Of a stretch of 33,452 nucleotides of DNA, positions 21,505 through 31,915 are shown piece after piece. Under the pieces are notes generated by a model that searched no databases, was not told the DNA's origin, and saw nothing but the letters and a program-made list of their open reading frames with translations. Location: NCBI GenBank assembly GCA_015478945.1, contig JABUQX010103343.1, forward strand, positions 1 to 33,452, given 5' to 3'. Every line of letters starts with the position of its first letter. Positions within the stretch are counted from its first letter, which is position 1. This stretch comes from Trachelipus rathkii (Eukaryota; Arthropoda; Malacostraca; Isopoda; Trachelipodidae). Position numbers and translations under genes: made by a program.

Positions 21505-21589
21505 GTAAATAACTGCTCGTAATAGATTCGATCTGCTTGATTAATTAACTAGAGGTTCTTAAACAAAGTTATTTTTATTTTTTTTTCAG
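21505..21589 (+). other. Putative 85-nt intron directly after the stop codon
   Basis: The stop TAA (21501-21503) is followed by G-GTAAAT, a good donor at 21505, and by a T-rich tract ending in TTTTTTTTCAG at 21589, a good acceptor. TTAATTAAC near 21540 could serve as branch region. The junction would lie one base after the stop, so it should not trigger decay of the mRNA. This supports a spliced host gene. Confidence 0.45.
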
Positions 21590-22370
21590 AAAGTTCATTT
21601 TTGTATTTATGAAAGTGAAAAAAATGGTTTGCACTTTTCTGCTTTCATTAATTTTATTACCAAAGATTTTTATTTTAAAGAGAAATTAAAAGGCATATTA
21701 CTTTTTATTTGTTTTAAAAAAAATCATATTTTAAGAATATTTTATTTTCTGAACATATTTTTACATTTTTATAATAAGCTGTATAGTGAAAAAAATATTT
21801 GCATATGCAAAGACTAATTGGATTTTAAGGATGATTTATTATTTTGATATATTTTTTTTCACTTAATAGATTTTCAATTCTTAAAAGTAGTGTGTTTGTT
21901 TCATTTGAACCTAATTATGACTATCATGTTGATTTGATTGATCTCGGTTATATATATTAGTGATATAATGAAAATTTGACGATGACGATTATAGTAAATT
22001 TTCGTCATGAATTTTAAAAGTAGATATGATAATGGTTTGCTGATGTCCATTTATTTATTGGAAGCTCTTGTGGAGCATTCTCAATTATACCTCAGATATG
22101 TAGTATCTCAATTCATGTACTACAAAATAAGGCACTATCCCATTTTTAGTAGTCATTTGTGTCCGTCAATTAATAGACATCCCTTTCAAGTTAATGGAAG
22201 TTATTTTGCATCTCACCATATGATATAGACATTATCTCATCTTCAGTACGTGTCTTGATTTGTACAATCAAGCATTGTTATCAATTGTATGTTTAAAAAA
22301 GGTAGAAAAGAGGCTATTTAATGCTGAAATCCCATTGCTTATAACGAGATCTTACAATACATTACAATTT
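21590..22370. other. AT-rich 3' flank of the 429-aa gene
   Basis: Probably includes the 3' untranslated region; strongly T/A-rich with many ATTTT runs. Short frames here (21629-21817 and 22007-22228) are Phe/Ile/Tyr-rich and not convincing. No clear AATAAA signal close to the stop. Confidence 0.5.
21957..22008 (-). repeat. Inverted copy of the TAGTGAT...GACGATGACG motif
   Basis: ATTAGTGATATAATGAAAAT followed by TTGACGATGACGATTATAGT is the reverse complement of the ends seen at 7561-7597 and 19314-19358. It stands alone, without a matching partner further right that I can find. Confidence 0.65.
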
Positions 22371-22388
22371 CTCTCTCCTCTCTCTCTT

Positions 22389-22429
<41 letters not shown>

Positions 22430-22468
22430 CTCTTCTTCTCTTCTCTCTCTCTCTCTTCTTCTCTCTCC
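22371..22468. repeat. CT microsatellite
   Basis: (CT)n with TTCT and CCTC interruptions. The Leu/Ser frame across it is an artefact. Confidence 0.95.
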
Positions 22469-22636
22469 AAATATTATTGAGAAAGTCTTGATTAAAAGTT
22501 AATATTACGATAAGTGTCAAAATTTTCAATTAGACTTAAATCTCCTAGAATATTAGAATGAGTTATATACAACCAGCTGGCCACTGTTCTTGCTCACACC
22601 TTACAATTGATACTGCGTCCGCAGCACCGTGGCCGG

Positions 22637-22637
<1 letters not shown>

Positions 22638-22708
<71 letters not shown>
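22638..22708 (-). repeat. T71 homopolymer (poly-A tail on the minus strand)
   Basis: 71 uninterrupted T between GGCCGGC and GTTAAGTGG. It could be the A-tail of a minus-strand retroposed transcript lying to its right (22709 onwards), or an expanded homopolymer. I recognise no body sequence. The poly-Lys frame on the minus strand is an artefact. Confidence 0.8.
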
Positions 22709-22709
<1 letters not shown>

Positions 22710-22970
22710 TTAAGTGGCTCTGATCATTATGCTCTTTTGAGGAAACTTCTAGGAATTTATATAGATAGATTCTTTGTTGCATATTATTAGTAAATAGTAT
22801 AGTGTTGTAGATTTTGAGGTAGTATAATGTTAGGAAGGGTAGATAAGATAGATTTGAGTTTGGAGTAAAGGAAAAGGTCACAAGAAAACTTTCCTGGTGG
22901 ATCTATTATAGAACTGAGTACCTAACACATCTAATTGCTTTTTGTTTTGTTTTTTCTTAAAACTGTAATA

Positions 22971-23001
22971 CAAGGTGCTACCAAAAGTTTGGGAAATTTG
23001 A
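22971..23001. repeat. Mariner left terminal inverted repeat
   Basis: Begins CAAGGTGCTACCAAAAGTTT and ends near GGGAAATTTGA; pairs with 24181-24210 with few mismatches and one 1-base gap. Confidence 0.8.
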
Positions 23002-23094
23002 CTGAGAAACAAAAGTTGTTTATCGTACCTCCTAGTTTCCCCAGTCACCTTCGAAGTAGTTCTCTAGATCATCATCTACATAGCGTTTTTCTCA

Positions 23095-24060
23095 TGATTT
23101 TATGCGTCCCTGGAAGTTCTCAATTGTGAGTGCGTTGAGGACCTCCTGGGTTTCTGACTAGATCTCAGTCGTGTTAAAACGACTCTTTTTCATCCGTAAT
23201 TTCATTTTTGGGAATATTAAAAAGTCACAGAGGGCAAGGTCAGGCGAATAGGTGTGTGTGTGTGTGTGTGTGTGTGTGGAATCACTGTAATGTTTATGGA
23301 AGTCGTGAATTGTCGAACAATAAGTAACATATGAGCGAGTGCGTTGTCATGGTGAAGAAACCAATTGTTGTTCTTTCACTTTTCTGGACCTTCCCGACGG
23401 ATGCTCTTCCTCACTCGCTTCAAAACCTAACAGTAAAGCTTGCCATTGATGGATTGCCCAGGAGGTAAAAATTCTCTGTGGAAAATCCCATGAATGTCGA
23501 AAAAAACTATCAACGTGGACTTAACCTTGATGCGAACTTGTCAGACTTTTTATGGCACTGTGAATTTTACGACTTCCACTGCGACGACTGCTGCTTAGTC
23601 TCAGGATCAGAACCACAAACACATGAGTCATCACCTTTTATGATATTGGAAATGAAGTTGGGGTTATCTCTGACGTTGTTTGAGTTCCGAACAGATAGAA
23701 AGGCGATCGACCTTCTGTTCGTTTCTCAGCAATCAAGTCACAAATTTCGCTGAAATGTGTTGAACTGTCCCGTATAACTGTCCGACTATCTCACAAGCAT
23801 CATGGATAGTTCGCCTATAATCTGCAAGGATAGCCTCGCGAACTCTTGCTATAGGTTCAAGGGTTATCTTTGTTGACGGAAGTCTGGAACTCTCATCGTC
23901 ATCGACAGTTGTTCGTTCGTTCTTGAAGCGTTTGTACCATAAATAGATTTTGATTTTGCTCATGGCATTATCACCAAAGGCTTCCTGTTGCATTTGATGA
24001 GTTTTCTGCAGCAGTTTTTAAAGTTTGAAATCAAATTTAATGCAGATTCTTTGCTCTTTA
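23095..24060 (-). pseudogene. Mariner transposase pseudogene
   Basis: Minus-strand pieces in order: an N-terminal part (EQRICIKFDFKL near 24025-24055, then a stop); an open helix-turn-helix region at 23733-23993 (QQEAFGDNAMSKIKIYLWYK ... VQHISAKFV); the GD-S and ETKQQSSQW region at about 23574-23640, diagnostic for mariner; WFLHHDNALAH at about 23326-23358, which holds the second catalytic Asp; and YSPDLALCDFLIF at about 23212-23250, with the third Asp. If the microsatellite is discounted the spacing of the last two Asp residues is about 34, as in D,D34D mariners. The C-terminal part, about LNALTIENFQGRIKS, ends at a stop near 23095. Stops (for example before KNNNWF) and frame shifts show it is dead. 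The active protein would cut and paste DNA between inverted repeats in the nucleus. Confidence 0.85.
23252..23278. repeat. (GT)n microsatellite inside the mariner coding region
   Basis: About 13 GT units exactly where the coding strand would encode the His-Pro-Pro step between VIPH and YSPD. Confidence 0.9.
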
Positions 24061-24180
24061 AAATCTGTCAAAAAAACGCGTCCTTTCAGTGTGTGGTGTT
24101 AGCACACTAATTCACAAAGTATATTGCTCGGCACACCTAGCGGAAGAAGGGCATACTACATCCAGTTCGCGCGGGCTGTT

Positions 24181-24209
24181 CAAATTCTCCGAGCTTTTGG
24201 GTAGCCCCT

Positions 24210-24213
<4 letters not shown>
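24181..24213. repeat. Mariner right terminal inverted repeat
   Basis: CAAATTCTCCGAGCTTTTGG then GTAGCCCCTC; the reverse complement matches the left repeat over about 29 bases. Confidence 0.8.
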
Positions 24214-24250
<37 letters not shown>

Positions 24251-24345
24251 TATATTATATATATATATATATATAATCAATATATATATATATATATATA
24301 TATTATTATATTATTATATATATTATATATATTATATGTATAGCA
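24214..24345. repeat. (AT)n field right of mariner
   Basis: AT dinucleotide arrays with TATTAT interruptions. No gene. Confidence 0.9.
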
Positions 24346-26008
24346 AACAACAGGGGCAAAAAAGAAAATTAGAGAGAGGGAAAAGAGGATTCAGCCTCCA
24401 ATTCTTAGGGTCTTAACAGATAATATTAATAACTATGGTCTTTTATTCTTATGCCCCATTTCTGCGTTATCTGATTTTGTAAGACCCCTCTCCTTTCTGA
24501 ATATCTTTCTAAAGTCCGAGGTCAGTGAAAGACGATCAGAGATGGTCAAAGTCACTATATTGCTTGGATTATTTATTATTTAAGTTATCGAATGGTTGAT
24601 AATAATGAATTATTATTATTATTATTAAAATAACGTTTATTATTATTGTTATAATTATAATAAAGTATGATTAATGGTTTACAAATGAATGATTAATATG
24701 AATTAGGAAGATTTTTTTTCCTCTGCCAAATTATTGTAACATAGAGGATAGGCACATCTGCAGAGATAATTGATTGACAACGCCAACTTAAGAGTTAATG
24801 GGATTCCTCCCTCCCCCCTGTATCCTGACAAGTAATGTCCAACAGGTAGATAGCCGGCGTGTTTTGTAATTGATGCAACATATTGATGTTGCATCCATAT
24901 TTATCGATCTTTTATAATCTTGCATAACTTTAATGATAGAAGTGAGTTAGGTTGTTTATCTTTATTTGCAGGATTTATGAATAGTTTTGAAGATTGGAGC
25001 TTACATACTTGACGATCGATGAGTGATGATATTATAACGTAGTTGTAACTTATTTATAAGTTTTGATACTTTTTATTGTCGGCTATTCACATGACTATAA
25101 CAGAGTGAGGCTAACGCTTTCTGCATTCTAATGAATTGATATTGATATATTGGTGCTTTAATAAGGAAGAAAAGTGTACATAGTAATAAACTGGACATGC
25201 AAATCTAAATTTGACTTGCGTAATGCCCAGTGAATAACGTGTTTATACATAAGCTAGAGTTAAACGAGTAGATTGTTGCCAAGAGAAAGAGGATACAAGG
25301 TAGGAGGCGTCACGGTAAAGAATAGCGTCGAAAGAGGGTGACGTAGTCTTATAGACAATATTGGTGTAGAGATGAAGGTACGGCAGAGCAGTAGGTAGTT
25401 TGACTTTAAGGATTGAATTAGGCACGCAATAATTGTCGATGAGTGTCCTTGTCAAACAAGGAAATATTGCTACTCTTCAGATCAGCACAGCTATGACCAT
25501 TTAAACAAGAACAAGTTGGAAGCTTTCTAGTATGCAAAAAGAAACAGTTACTGTATTAGTTAAATTAGGTGGATTTTCAACTATCATGTTAGTTGCAGTT
25601 GACGATCATCGGCATCGGTAGGTAACATAAAGAATTAGGAGAGTAGTTATTTAGAAGTTAGTGTGTGGTAATTACATAAAAGAGGTAAGATTCATTAGAG
25701 TTAAAGCGAAATAATGATGTTTGAGCAATACGTGTTGCACGAATAAAGTGGCAAAACATTCTGTAGCTCTCTTTTCCTCTATCAACGCAGAGAATCGGTG
25801 AGGAGGTGAGATCAGTTAAATTAAGACACATCAAATGATCTTGCTATCATATATTCTTAACATAGCACTGTATAAGCTATAGTATGATCAGTGAGCATAG
25901 AAAGAGAAGGAGAGCTTGATGGAAGAGTATGTGAGTGAAGAGAGAGTAGACTGTGAGAAGAGAGAGGAGAGACGCTAAACACGATAACGAGAGATAGTTG
26001 TAGTTTCA
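24346..26008. other. Unassigned region
   Basis: Includes a short (ATT)n near 24609-24628 and purine-rich GAGAGAAGAGAG sequence at 25890-25995. Minus-strand frames at 24703-24894 and 25243-25455 are open for 63 and 70 codons, but resemble nothing known to me and lack splice or start support. I do not call them. Confidence 0.5.
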
Positions 26009-26016
26009 TCACTCAC

Positions 26017-26304
26017 AATAATATGTCCAAATGTATCCTTTTTCTTGAACTTCCTGCAACCCTTTAATACAAATGGCCACATTGGCAAAGTGTAGATTTA
26101 GCTCATATCTATTAGTTTTCGCATCTTCTACTACCACACCACACACAATGTTAAGCTTACCTGTAAGATTGGATAATATAAACACAACTACGTATCTTTT
26201 ACAACACAAAACTACTATCATTTTAGCATCGAATGAGAGATAATTTCTTCCTTCGCTACCATGAAGATCCTTTATTCTCCACGTAATACCGTTAAATATA
26301 GACA
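26017..26304 (-). CDS. Candidate coding exon, function unknown
   Basis: A 100-codon frame (26009-26311) with a more normal amino-acid mix than the low-complexity frames around it: VSIFNGITWRIKDLHGSEGR, then NYLSFDAKMIVVLCC, a hydrophobic segment (VVVFILSNL), and later VVVEDAKTNRYELNLHFANV and GLQEVQEKGY. On the minus strand an acceptor-like TTATTGCCAG precedes it (AG at 26305-26306). There are two donors: CTTACAG-GTAAGC (exon end 26161), which is near-consensus, and ATT-GTGAGT (exon end 26017). So an exon of either 144 or 288 nt is possible. I recognise no domain, and no partner exon is evident nearby. Chance cannot be excluded: 100 open codons is long but not decisive in this composition. 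Confidence 0.3.
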
Positions 26305-26311
26305 CTGGCAA

Positions 26312-27903
26312 TAAGCATACATAGAAAGCGCTTGATATGAGTTGAATAATTTAATTCGGGATCTGTAGTTTATAATCCAAATTGAAACTAAAGGTGCTGG
26401 TTAAAATTATTCATTGAAGTTTTGTCAATATTGCATTTTGGTAGTAAGTGGATAGCTCGTAAAGTTCAAATAAAACTTGTACATGTAATTGACTATTAAA
26501 GTTAATAACGAATGACGTCTTGCATTTAATAACTTTTTCAGTTATATTAAAATTTATTCCGTACATACCCTACATCTATCTATATTTGAATAAGTTTACA
26601 TGGACTCTCAACGTCTATATCACTGACTCCCGACTTATTAATAACCGACTTATATTTATATATACCTCCGACTTTATATACCTGAACTTATAATTATAAC
26701 CCGATCATTTATATAATATATTATTAATTATGAATGTACGGATCCGAACTGCGGATACTTCTGTCTTTATTGAAACATAAATTCACTACTTCTTTAAGTG
26801 ACGATCTACAGACTAATATAAAATCTTACATTTTTTATTGACAGTCTCGAATACTGCAATTTATTAATCCACGAACCTTCTCTTACTCGTGAAAAGCTAA
26901 ATAATTTAAACACTTTTGGCCCGGTGAACAGATCTTCTACGACTTCTTACTAATGCAAGAAAGATTAGTAGCCCGACGATTTACCGACTCAATTCCAGTC
27001 TCTCACTTCCAACAAGCTAGCGAATACGACCGACTTAGGTGAATATTTCTGTCGGCATCTGCTCGCCGAATTTTCATAGTTTTTTTAATTAGACACGGAG
27101 ACATTATAGGACTGTGGTGGGTTTTTAAGCCGGGAGCTTGTCAAGTTTACAGCAATCCACACCTGGTGCTATCTAGCTTCTTTCTATGTTCGCTCTTCTA
27201 TCTTCCTGAACCTCTAATACTAATGATATACCGACTTCGGCTCTAACCCTAGAACCGCTAGTCTTCAAGCTCTATACACACAACTCCCAACTTACACTCG
27301 AGTATCTTAGCAACCTAAGTCAACTCTCGGCCTTAATACTCGAACTCCTCTTTGGTATAGTTATTAGAAATTTAAACAGTATTAATATAAATAATATATA
27401 AGCTTGACTTAACGGGTTAAATAGAATAATATACTATTAAAAATTAAAGTTATTTCCTTCGGCCAGCAAAACGAAAGGCGAATTTACAATAAATTTTTGG
27501 AATAGGGCTAGCTTCTCAATTCGGTATTATATTATATATACTAAATAGCATTATGTATATATTAATTTAAATGATAAATATAATGTAATAATAATATAAA
27601 GTACGAATGAGACTATCTAGTCGTGACATGTAAACGACTATACGATAATATTATACTATATACAGTGAATAAACTGCATAACTGGGTATACATCTTACTT
27701 ACAAATAATATTAGTATATATTATTCAATGATTATATATATATAATCGAGACGGAGGCGTAATATATATATATATATATTATATATATATAGATATATTA
27801 ATATATTATATTACTATATATATATATATATCAACCTCCCTAAAAAAAAATTTCTAAAATTAGGCATATATATATAAATATATAATATATATATATATAT
27901 ATC

Positions 27904-27937
<34 letters not shown>

Positions 27938-28560
27938 ACTATAATACTTAATGTTATTAAGTTAATAACTAATATATAAGTTAGGGCGTGTAGAAGATTT
28001 ATCAATAGATCGTATTGAGATGATATGAGATAAGCGTGTAAGCAAGGCACGGTAAATGAGCATTAAAAGCAAAGAGATATGATGATCTAGATATCGGTAT
28101 TATATATATATTATATATATCGAAACAAAATGTATATTGTGATGGATTAATATTTATTTAAACTAATGCTTTATACACACTAATAATTATAAATTTATTC
28201 GTAAGACTTATTTTCACCCATGTAAAAAGTTATCCATATTAGCTAGCACTATACTATATGTATAATATATAATATATATATATAACGCCTATATATAGAC
28301 TATAAATATATTTATATATATATATATAATATAATATACTATATATATATAAATCTATATATATAAAGATATAGCGTTTAGGCATGGTGTTTGTTAACCT
28401 TATATAATTGTTATTTATCTTTCTTTATTGCTTAGAGTATATATAAATTATATACCTACGGATACAACAAGCTTCTAACAGGATGTTAAAGTTTTCTAAG
28501 TATATTTTCTAATACTTATTGGTTTTTGATTATAGACTATATATCATATATATATATATA
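26312..28560. other. AT-rich unassigned region
   Basis: 26560-27360 is pyrimidine-leaning, with recurring CGACTTAT and CTCCGACT words (ACTCCCGACTTATTA, ACCGACTTATATTTA, CCTCCGACTTTATATA). Beyond 27360 (AT)n fields dominate (27760-27835, 27865-27940, 28255-28370). No gene is supported; the minus-strand frame at 27814-28050 is a microsatellite artefact. Confidence 0.5.
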
Positions 28561-30089
28561 TATGTGTGAAGGGGCTGGACCTAAAAATAAAAAGTTCGAA
28601 CTCCAAAAAACTTACCCGTTCACCTCAATTACTGTTGTTTGAGAATGCGTAAAGTCTCTTAAAGTCATTATTGTTTAAGGGTCCACAAACCAGAAGCAAC
28701 TTGGCTAGAGGCTTCCTTTCCCTACGGGGCTGCAGAGATACTTTCAAGCCTTGTTCATACAGACGAAGGTTACGATTCATCAAAAATGGGAGAGTCAAAC
28801 ACGTTTATTGATAATGCGGGAAATTACCGTTATATATAACAAAAAATCCGAAAGACCTATAAACCAGGTTTTTGACCTTTGTAGATCACAATACGTATTA
28901 GTATATGAAATCACTATTATTTGAGTATTTTATATTAATAATCTTATTCTTTTCACGTTTTGTTATATTGTAAGCCATTAGATAATAATAAATAGCTTAA
29001 AATTAATATAGTTATTGTTTAATCAGTAAAATATTACGCAGCGAATAGATAAAATACTATCATATTCAATACATTATCCTTATATATATTATATATATAT
29101 AGCCTATTAACCCCGTATTGTCGCCGTGTAGTGGGGATATACGTCGCGTGATGCGGGTATAGGAATGCGGATGCCCGTTTTAAGAGATCCACTATCATTA
29201 ATATATAATTAATATATATATTATATTTATAATATTTATATATTTCTTAATATATATAATATATCTATCATATCTATATTATATTATATCTTATATTATA
29301 TTATATAATTGTATTACGTCAGAAAATGAGCATTGTCGAGTCAGTGCTATATTTGATTGGCTGTTATATTGGTTATCAACCAATGGTGTGAGAGCATCAC
29401 TACTATATCACTCTCAGTGTGGCTGCGGCATACGTAACCTTCGTCGTTAGACTAAGATGTTATACAATATATATATAACATTCAAAAATATATAAGTATA
29501 GGGGTATCCTATAATTTTTGAATAGGGGGATATCTCACGTAATGTCTCAAGATTCACGTATACTATGGGGAGATATTTTAAACACTGCATGCTTAGGCTT
29601 GAAAGGCAACTAGCGCTCTGAGCTAATATACCGTATTGCTATGATTAGGTTATACAAACTAGGATAGTCCGATATATACTATTAATATTATATATATATT
29701 ATATTATATATCTATAATATATATATATATATAATATATAATAATAGTATATATATATATATATATAATTATTTTATTTATATAATTTATTAGATATATT
29801 ATTAATATATTATATATATAATATATATATTATATATATATAATATATATATAACTAATAATACGTATTATATATATATATAATATTATTATTTAATATA
29901 GTAATATAATATATATATATATATATAATTATATATATATTATAATATATATTCCATATCCATAGATGAGTACTCATCGAAGAAGAGTCATATATCCCAA
30001 GTTTACAACACATTTGAAATATAGATATTTTAACTTAACAAACTTTTACATGTTTTTTTTATGGTCTTTGTGCTTTTCATCTACCCTAT

Positions 30090-30120
<31 letters not shown>

Positions 30121-30411
30121 TAATATATATTATGTAGATATATATTAATATATTATATATATATATATGTACAATGTATTAAATAATATATATAATCTAT
30201 TAATTAATATATAATATAATATTTAATAGTATATATATATTAATATATATTAATTACAGTAATATTATATTAATAATATATATATATTATATATATATAC
30301 TTTATATTAATATATTAATAATATATATATTATATATAATTATATATATATATATATATATATATCTATATATATATATATTAATTATATATATGTATAT
30401 ATATATATATA
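28561..30411. other. AT-rich region with a short non-repetitive island
   Basis: 28562-28800 is a more balanced island (GTGTGAAGGGGCTGGACC, then TTCGAACTCC and TTTCCCTACGGGGCTGCAGA) that could be part of a short retroposon, but I cannot identify it. 29080-30411 is mostly (AT)n, with TATTAATTAATATA words. No gene. Confidence 0.45.
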
Positions 30412-30606
30412 TTAATTAATATATATATTAATTAAATAAACTTTATCATATTGAATATATTGAAGATTCATATTATCAGAACAGTATTCTTTTTTATCAG
30501 AAGAGTGACTGACGTTATCGGTGAGCATGTGACATGTTTGACAAGTGTCACAGTGACGTCGCTGGAAATAAAAGGGGTTATAATCTACTCTATTTACGGA
30601 CGTCAT
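30412..30606 (-). pseudogene. Possible Penelope-like (GIY-YIG-flanking) fragment
   Basis: A 64-codon frame reading NPFYFQRRHCDTCQTCHMLT, then DNVSHSSDKK and DKVYLI. Cys-x2-Cys-x2-Cys-His preceded by a Phe/basic stretch and followed, about 45 residues on, by VYLI resembles the cysteine-rich linker ahead of the GIY-YIG endonuclease in Penelope-like retroelements (pattern C-TC ... VIYLI-C). The endonuclease itself would lie further left, where only (AT)n is found. The match is short and made from memory of the pattern, so this is tentative. Confidence 0.25.
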
Positions 30607-30717
30607 GTTTAGATATATACTATATTACAATTGGGTGTCTTAAATTATACTAGTCGGTTTTTGCATATTTCGATATTAGTATAATTTAATTTGAATTATC
30701 TTATTTATTAATTATTA

Positions 30718-30720
<3 letters not shown>

Positions 30721-30803
<83 letters not shown>
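30721..30803. repeat. (ATT)n microsatellite
   Basis: Over 25 uninterrupted TTA units, then TTTTTA-type variants to about 30840. Confidence 0.95.
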
Positions 30804-30840
30804 TTTATTTTTATTATTATATTTATTTTTATTATATATA

Positions 30841-31770
30841 ATAATTTATATAATTATTATTATTTATAATTATATTATTACTAATTATAATTTCCTTGTA
30901 TTTGTTTAATTTATTAAATTAATTTTAATTATTATTATAGCTCAATATTATATATTTAGTCAAATTAATATTTAGTTTTATATTTAATATGCTTTATACT
31001 CATTCTTTTTGAATGAACAACGTATATCATTCCGCAGTGTAAAGTAAGACCTACAAATAGCTTAATATACTTTCATGTTAAAAGATATCTATATACAATA
31101 TACCTATACAATATATACTCACTATAAAACATAAACCACTACTACTATATACCTCATGACTACTTAATAATATAATAACCCAGTATATACCTAGTAACGC
31201 CCATTTAAAACCTAGAGCATAATTCTCGTGACAGTTCACGAGAGAAGACGGCAAACTGTAAAATATATATATGTAAGATAAAATTTAATTTAATAATAAC
31301 TATGCATCTATAAGTTACTAATATATATATATTAGGTGATTGCAGGGTATATTACACAGAAGGAAGAATTTGCTAGGATAGATATTGAGAGGTATAAATA
31401 AACATATAATCACATAGTGATTTCAAGTTTGTCATATCTCACCTATAGTATATATACTATATATTAAACAATATATTACAATATACAAGGACACTTATAT
31501 ATATTATATAATATTGCTTATAAATATATATATATACCTACGTTGTTGAAGATGATAAGGAGGTACGTTATATATATAAATTATATAGGGGATTCACAAA
31601 AAGTATCGGTATTTAGGGTAACTATATATAATATACATCTATATAGTAGTCAGATGCGCTATATGCAGGCCGAAGTAAAACCGGAAGTAAGGCGATAACG
31701 AGCCCGCTCCTGGAACCGCGGAACGTAAACAACGGAAAGTGAAATAAGATTATTCACGTGCCTTTATTAT
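30841..31770. other. AT-rich region with no recognised gene
   Basis: Contains a perfect small hairpin (31224-31243) and a GC-richer patch at 31660-31740 (GAGCCCGCTCC, GGAACCGCGGAAC). No coding frame. Confidence 0.5.
31224..31243. repeat. 8-bp-arm perfect hairpin
   Basis: TCTCGTGA, loop CAGT, TCACGAGA. Significance unknown. Confidence 0.7.
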
Positions 31771-31774
31771 TCGA

Positions 31775-31799
31775 CGAAAAAAACCGAAGGTTTTTTTCG
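31775..31799. repeat. 11-bp-arm perfect hairpin
   Basis: CGAAAAAAACC, loop GAA, GGTTTTTTTCG. It immediately precedes an A-rich and tetranucleotide repeat tract. Confidence 0.8.
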
Positions 31800-31807
31800 A
31801 AATATAT

Positions 31808-31915
31808 AAAAAAAAAAAAATAAATAAATAAATTAATTAATTAATTAATAAATTCTATTAATTAATTAATTAATTAATAAATAAATAATATAAATAAATA
31901 AATAAATGTTTAATT
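31808..31915. repeat. AATA/ATTA tetranucleotide microsatellite
   Basis: A12 followed by (TAAA)n, (TTAA)n and (TAAA)n blocks; a compound array that is nearly self-complementary around the TTAA blocks. Confidence 0.9.

Larger units (their letters stand above)
22971..24213 (-). mobile_element. Nearly full-length inactive mariner transposon
   Basis: About 1.24 kb, the usual mariner size, with terminal inverted repeats that match well. The left end starts CAAGGTGCTACCAAAAGTTT, and the right end read inverted gives GAGGGGCTACCCAAAAGCTC, with the match continuing through GGRRAATTTGA. TA dinucleotides flank both ends (22969-22970 and about 24214-24215), as expected for mariner insertion into TA; the right edge is uncertain by a few bases because it runs into (AT)n. 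The transposase gene lies on the minus strand and is broken. A (GT)n microsatellite lies inside the coding region. Confidence 0.85.

Noticed and set aside
22594..22881. 95-codon minus-strand frame with a poly-Lys run
   Set aside because: Produced by the T71 homopolymer.
23478..23753. 91-codon plus-strand frame
   Set aside because: It is antisense to the mariner transposase, which has diagnostic motifs on the minus strand.
27814..28050. 78-codon minus-strand frame with Ile/Tyr runs
   Set aside because: The Ile/Tyr runs are translated from (AT)n and there is no other support; the same applies to 19107-19334 and 29966-30148.
28590..28610. TTCGAACTCC as a tRNA B-box of a SINE or tRNA gene
   Set aside because: No A-box at the right distance and no cloverleaf; a single short match.
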